Source: Lepus europaeus
Lineage: Eukaryota; Chordata; Mammalia; Lagomorpha; Leporidae
Direction: 5' to 3'
Length of the DNA: 64,000 nt
Assembly: GCF_033115175.1 (NCBI RefSeq)
Contig: NC_084836.1
Coordinates: 63,913,097 to 63,977,096, forward strand
In this document: positions 63,201 to 64,000 of the stretch, one piece after another
How positions within the stretch are numbered: the first letter of the stretch is position 1
Layout: each line of letters starts with the position of its first letter
Notes under the pieces: model-generated
Database searches by the model: none
Told to the model about the DNA's origin: nothing
What the model saw: only the letters and a program-made list of their open reading frames with translations
Position numbers and translations under genes: made by a program

Positions 63201-63887
63201 GTTTCCGCTCGCGCCCCCAACTTCTACTTTTCCCCCTCTTTTTTAAGTCAAGGTAAAGCACACCCAACAGACAGTTGACCATTTTAACCACTTCCGTGCA
63301 GAATTAGTGAGTGCATTCACAAGGCTGGGCAGTCGCCGCCACCCCCCACCCCGCGCACATGTGCCCCGTCACCCCAACTTGACACTCGGTACCCACTAAG
63401 TGACCACTCCCCATCCTGCCCACTCCCCGACTCCTGGCAGCCTGTAATCTGCTTCTGTTTGCCGGTGTGCTGTGGGTTCCTCATACGAGCGGGCACCATT
63501 GGATATTTGTCCCCTTGTGTCTGACTTCCTTCACTTAGCATAGTGTTGTTTGCTCTTGGATTCAGGAAACGCTTGGTGAGTGCCTGTCTGGGACGAGGCT
63601 TTGCCCTGGGTGCCACGTGGTGCCTCATCTTTGCCTGCCTCTCCCTCCCCAGCAGCCCTCACTGGCAGCCCTCCTCCCTAGTGGCTTGCCCCCCTCGCCC
63701 CCCCAGTGTCCTGAGTCTGCCCCTCCCACCTCTCTCCTGAGCACTGCCTTGATCCCAGCTCCTGTCCCCGATCCTCACAGTGCAAGAAGTTCCGGGATCA
63801 GCTGTCCCCTAAGCAGGTGGAGATGCTGCGGGAGAAGCTGTGTGCCAGCGAGCTGTTCAAGGACAACAAGGCTTCGTACGCCCAGAG
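45525..63887 (+). CDS. MYO1A: MYO1A, unconventional myosin-Ia (brush border myosin I), partial (3' end outside window)
   Basis: Actin-based, calmodulin-bound motor that links microvillar actin bundles to the apical membrane of enterocytes (family knowledge). Exons: 45525-45638, 45740-45855, 46095-46189, 46363-46467, 46569-46615, 46741-46804, 46902-47000, 47903-48006, 48093-48240, 48651-48769, 48846-48932, 51544-51609, 51732-51836, 54809-54871, 55065-55265, 55459-55685, 56314-56514, 56703-56796, 57278-57427, 57506-57574, 57878-57952, 63013-63147, 63781-63887. They join in frame to 863 codons plus two bases; human has 1,043, so most of the TH1 membrane-binding tail is missing. P-loop GESGAGKT is at 101-108, switch I NNNSSRFG at 153-160 and switch II DIYGFE at 380-385. 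IQ cores lie near 704-712, 727-733 and 750-757. Start chosen at the first ATG after the acceptor at 45504 ([13 protein letters not shown]). All seen splice sites are GT-AG. Confidence 0.97.
45740..45855 (+). CDS. MYO1A: MYO1A coding exon 2
   Basis: Residues 39-76 ([20 protein letters not shown] to ELKPH) plus two bases; the split codon makes Ile77. Confidence 0.96.
46095..46189 (+). CDS. MYO1A: MYO1A coding exon 3 (P-loop)
   Basis: Residues 77-108, ending in the ATP-binding P-loop GESGAGKT. Confidence 0.97.
46363..46467 (+). CDS. MYO1A: MYO1A coding exon 4
   Basis: Residues 109-143 ([20 protein letters not shown] to SNPVLE). Confidence 0.97.
46569..46615 (+). CDS. MYO1A: MYO1A coding exon 5 (switch I)
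   Basis: Residues 144-159, [16 protein letters not shown], most of switch I. Only 47 bp. Confidence 0.96.
46741..46804 (+). CDS. MYO1A: MYO1A coding exon 6
   Basis: Residues 160-180 ([21 protein letters not shown]) plus one base; donor AACT|GTATGT. Confidence 0.96.
46902..47000 (+). CDS. MYO1A: MYO1A coding exon 7
   Basis: Residues 181-213 ([20 protein letters not shown] to GADAQLL). Confidence 0.96.
47001..47902 (+). other. MYO1A intron 7
   Basis: No CSINE. A short GAGC repeat (four units, about 47409-47424) is the only structure noticed. Confidence 0.5.
47903..48006 (+). CDS. MYO1A: MYO1A coding exon 8
   Basis: Residues 214-248 ([20 protein letters not shown] to NFSAVQ). Confidence 0.96.
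48093..48240 (+). CDS. MYO1A: MYO1A coding exon 9
   Basis: Residues 249-297 ([33 protein letters not shown], to IRDGR). Confidence 0.96.
48241..48650 (+). repeat. MYO1A intron 9 with MIR-like fragment
   Basis: CCAAGGTCTGGAACGCCTCGG, GCCAAGTGGGGACAATCAC and AAAGTAGTGAATGCTCGC resemble the 3' half of MIR; the rest is unique. Confidence 0.4.
48651..48769 (+). CDS. MYO1A: MYO1A coding exon 10
   Basis: Residues 298-337 ([20 protein letters not shown] to ALNVTQ). Confidence 0.96.
48846..48932 (+). CDS. MYO1A: MYO1A coding exon 11
   Basis: Residues 338-366 ([20 protein letters not shown] to INENIK). Confidence 0.97.
48933..49195 (+). repeat. MYO1A intron 11 start with MIR-like fragment
   Basis: GGTCAGAGTCAGGTGCTGTGG, TGTGGCCTTTGGGTTTC and GACTCTGAGCCTCACTTCCC follow the MIR core. 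Confidence 0.4.
49196..49745 (+). mobile_element. Ancient L1 3' end, sense orientation
   Basis: TACCGTGCGATCCAGCAGTT, CTGCTCCCAGGCACACATCC, TTATGATTCCATTTCTATG and TGAATGTACTAAAACG match the old L1 3' end. No ORF. Confidence 0.65.
49760..49920 (+). repeat. MIR-like fragment
   Basis: Ends CATCTGTAAAATGGGAATAC, the typical MIR segment. Confidence 0.45.
49931..50233 (-). repeat. CSINE SINE, full length
   Basis: T run, AAGATTTTATTTCTTTGAAAG to CACAGTGCTGGCCCC. Flanked by GTTGGATTTTTT and CCTGGATTTTTT. Confidence 0.88.
50297..50615 (+). repeat. Older diverged CSINE-family SINE
   Basis: GGGCCTATGTTGTGGCGGAC to AAATAAATAAGTAAATAAAATC. Confidence 0.78.
50645..51292 (-). repeat. Older CSINE-family SINE split by a nested CSINE
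   Basis: The parts 50645-50822 (tail side) and 51139-51292 (to ACTGCGCCAGACATCC) form one older copy. CCTAAGTATT is duplicated around the insert (50812-50821 and 51141-51150). Confidence 0.82.
50823..51138 (-). repeat. CSINE SINE nested in an older CSINE
   Basis: T run, AAAGATCCATTTATTTACTTG to CACAGCACCGGCCCC. Part of the body (the usual GCTTTCCCAGGCCATAGC stretch) is missing. Confidence 0.88.
51544..51609 (+). CDS. MYO1A: MYO1A coding exon 12 (switch II)
   Basis: Residues 367-388 with the switch II / relay start [11 protein letters not shown]. Acceptor CTTCAG|GTAGG is read as exon start because the frame requires Val-Gly. Confidence 0.96.
51732..51836 (+). CDS. MYO1A: MYO1A coding exon 13
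   Basis: Residues 389-423 of the relay helix region ([20 protein letters not shown] to EEYKRE). Confidence 0.97.
51837..52454 (+). other. MYO1A intron 13, first part
   Basis: GC-rich with a C-run (51933-51951). No repeat body or exon recognised. Confidence 0.4.
52455..52799 (-). repeat. CSINE SINE with expanded (TTTA)n tail
   Basis: The tail contains about nine TTTA units (52465-52497), then the body AACTCCATCCAGGTCGCCC to GCAGCAGCTTAATC. Confidence 0.85.
52800..53331 (+). other. MYO1A intron 13, middle part
   Basis: Unique-looking; the TTTCATTTTAATCATTTGATTG stretch at 52806 might be an old L1 scrap, but I cannot support it. Confidence 0.35.
53332..53604 (-). repeat. CSINE SINE, diverged
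   Basis: AAAAGATTTTATTTTTTATTT to CACCACAATGCCAGCC. Confidence 0.8.
53635..53657. repeat. (CAG)n trinucleotide repeat
   Basis: Seven CAG/GCA units, intronic, on the MYO1A sense strand. Confidence 0.9.
53776..53980 (-). repeat. CSINE SINE, tail truncated
   Basis: Starts in the body (CCAAAGCCAGGAGCCAGG) and runs to the head CATAGCACTGGGCCC. No T run. Confidence 0.85.
54288..54660 (+). repeat. CSINE2-type SINE with (CAAA)n tail and target duplication
   Basis: GGGCCGGCACCGCGGCTCAAT to CTCTGCCTGTC, then AAACAAACAAACAAACAAAC. Flanked by AAAAACCACACCAAGG and AAAAACCATACCAAGG. About 150 bp upstream of MYO1A exon 14. Confidence 0.92.
54809..54871 (+). CDS. MYO1A: MYO1A coding exon 14
   Basis: Residues 424-444 ([21 protein letters not shown]). 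Confidence 0.96.
55065..55265 (+). CDS. MYO1A: MYO1A coding exon 15
   Basis: Residues 445-511 ([17 protein letters not shown] to FRICHYAGK). Confidence 0.97.
55327..55344 (+). repeat. Run of 18 G
   Basis: Uninterrupted G18 in MYO1A intron 15; quadruplex-prone and error-prone in assembly. Confidence 0.9.
55459..55685 (+). CDS. MYO1A: MYO1A coding exon 16
   Basis: Residues 512-586 ([20 protein letters not shown], loop 2 area [13 protein letters not shown], to NPNYI) plus two bases. Confidence 0.97.
55832..56127 (+). repeat. Older diverged CSINE-family SINE
   Basis: GGGGATTTGGCACAGTGGTT, GGGTTCGAGTCTTGGCTCC, GGGAGACTGGATTGAGTTC to CAACAAAATTAGAAC. Confidence 0.8.
56314..56514 (+). CDS. MYO1A: MYO1A coding exon 17
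   Basis: Residues 587-653 ([40 protein letters not shown], to WPHWNGGA) plus two bases; covers the SH1/SH2-equivalent and converter start. Confidence 0.97.
56703..56796 (+). CDS. MYO1A: MYO1A coding exon 18 (converter)
   Basis: Residues 654-685 ([14 protein letters not shown] to [11 protein letters not shown]). Confidence 0.97.
57187..57236 (+). repeat. (GA)n microsatellite
   Basis: About 24 uninterrupted GA units, ending 41 bp before the MYO1A exon 19 acceptor (57277/57278). Confidence 0.92.
57278..57427 (+). CDS. MYO1A: MYO1A coding exon 19 (IQ1 and IQ2)
   Basis: Residues 686-735 ([38 protein letters not shown]), two calmodulin-binding IQ motifs. Confidence 0.97.
57506..57574 (+). CDS. 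MYO1A: MYO1A coding exon 20 (IQ3)
   Basis: Residues 736-758 ([23 protein letters not shown]), third IQ motif. Confidence 0.96.
57878..57952 (+). CDS. MYO1A: MYO1A coding exon 21
   Basis: Residues 759-783 ([20 protein letters not shown] to RSM), junction of neck and tail. Confidence 0.96.
57953..59111 (+). other. MYO1A intron 21, first part
   Basis: GC-rich, repeat-poor 1.1 kb. An open frame at 58310-58993 exists but shows no domain and no splice logic. Confidence 0.4.
59105..59300 (+). repeat. MIR element
   Basis: CACTCACTGTGTGCCAAGCTC, CCCATTTTGTAAGCGAGACAC, CACAGCTGGTAAGTTGTAGAG and CTGGGGTCCAAACTG reproduce the MIR order. Confidence 0.7.
59568..59881 (-). repeat. CSINE SINE
   Basis: AAAAATATTTATTTTATTTA to CACAGCACTGACTCC. 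Confidence 0.85.
59898..60226 (-). repeat. CSINE SINE with target duplication
   Basis: TTATTTAAAGATTTATTTATT to CACAGCACCAGCCCC. CTCTATTAAATCTA lies before and CTCCATTAAATTTA after. Confidence 0.88.
60554..60871 (-). repeat. CSINE2-type SINE, internally deleted, 15-bp target duplication
   Basis: T-rich run, GACAGGCAGAGTGGACAGTG to CGCAGCACCGGCC. About 70 bp of the CSINE2 body is missing after AAAGGTCTTT. TACACTGGTTTTCTT is exact on both sides (60539-60553, 60873-60887). Confidence 0.92.
60888..61344 (+). other. MYO1A intron 21, purine/pyrimidine alternating stretch
   Basis: TGCATGTATGTAAGCATGCAC and neighbours (61000-61110) are rich in alternating CA/TG steps. The end (61320-61345) is A-rich. 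No named element assigned. Confidence 0.4.
61345..61706 (+). mobile_element. L2 LINE 3' fragment
   Basis: CTCCAGTGGCGCTCCACTGAG, CACTCCAGCCACACTGGATT, CGCCTCAGGGCCTGCATC and a final AGACCCTCAATACGCGTTGA follow the L2 3' end order. Confidence 0.7.
61707..62318 (+). other. MYO1A intron 21, unique part
   Basis: No repeat or exon recognised. Confidence 0.4.
62319..62629 (-). repeat. CSINE SINE
   Basis: AAAAGATTTATTTATTTGAAAG to CACCAAAGTGTTGGTC. Confidence 0.84.
62636..62914 (-). repeat. Older diverged CSINE-family SINE
   Basis: ATGTATTTATCTAAGAGAGAG to GGCCAAATGCCCCAGTCC. Confidence 0.75.
63013..63147 (+). CDS. MYO1A: MYO1A coding exon 22
   Basis: Residues 784-828 ([19 protein letters not shown] to QLFHQWK), tail start after a 5-kb intron. 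Confidence 0.96.
63243..63560 (-). mobile_element. Ancient L1 3' UTR fragment
   Basis: GTTGACCATTTTAACCAC, GTGCATTCACAAGGCTGGGC and TGACTTCCTTCACTTAGCAT are antisense old-L1 3' end landmarks. Confidence 0.6.
63781..63887 (+). CDS. MYO1A: MYO1A coding exon 23 (last in window)
   Basis: Residues 829-863 ([20 protein letters not shown] to DNKASYAQ) plus two bases; donor CAGAG|GTAAGG. Confidence 0.96.
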
Positions 63888-64000
63888 GTAAGGCCCCTTC
63901 ACGCCCGCCACAGCTGGCCCCGGCGAGCGGCAGCTGGCAGCCTGGAATTGGCACCAGAGCCACCTGGCATGCTGTCCACACCCTGAGGCCTCGCCCTCTC

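Noticed and set aside
1-64000. A novel operon-like or defence-type gene system
   Set aside because: All coding signal is explained by three well-known spliced genes; the rest is introns, spacers and retroelements.

Overview
The window is nuclear DNA from a lagomorph, most likely rabbit (Oryctolagus cuniculus) or a close relative. Two things point there. Spliced vertebrate genes are present, and more than fifty copies of the lagomorph tRNA-derived C-repeat (CSINE) are scattered through it, with a B-box-like core GGTTCTAGTCCCGG, an 'AAATAAATAAATCTTT' tail, and a second CSINE2-like form ending 'CACTGTCCACTCTGCCTGTCAAAA'. The gene order NAB2 - NEMP1 - MYO1A is that of human 12q13.3, here in inverse orientation. 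I assembled all exon structures by eye from splice sites and reading-frame continuity.

Layout. 1-4303: NAB2 on the minus strand, six coding exons (490 codons); the last coding exon lies beyond the left edge. 4200-6560: large CpG island over NAB2 exon 1 and its upstream region. 6560-14300: intergenic, with CSINEs and an ancient L1. 14300-15300: CpG-rich NEMP1 promoter with CCAAT boxes and an E-box. 14670-34700: NEMP1 on the plus strand, nine coding exons, 439 codons plus stop. Its 3' UTR runs to a poly(A) signal at 38682. 38700-45500: intergenic, with CSINEs and a probable MYO1A promoter or non-coding first exon. 45525-63887: MYO1A on the plus strand, 23 coding exons (863 codons), covering the motor, three IQ motifs and the start of the tail; the rest lies beyond the right edge.

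The three genes do not form a pathway. NAB2 is a nuclear corepressor of EGR transcription factors. NEMP1 is an inner-nuclear-membrane protein. MYO1A is the brush-border class I myosin of enterocytes. NAB2 and NEMP1 are divergent, with start codons about 10.4 kb apart. NEMP1 and MYO1A run in tandem.

I found no undescribed biological system. The points worth a second look are: a GC-AG intron in NEMP1; a weak-context first ATG followed by a strong in-frame ATG in NAB2; apparent loss of the upstream start codon of NEMP1; a strong antisense bias of CSINEs in the introns; several datable nested SINE insertions with intact target-site duplications; and candidate enterocyte-type regulatory motifs upstream of MYO1A.
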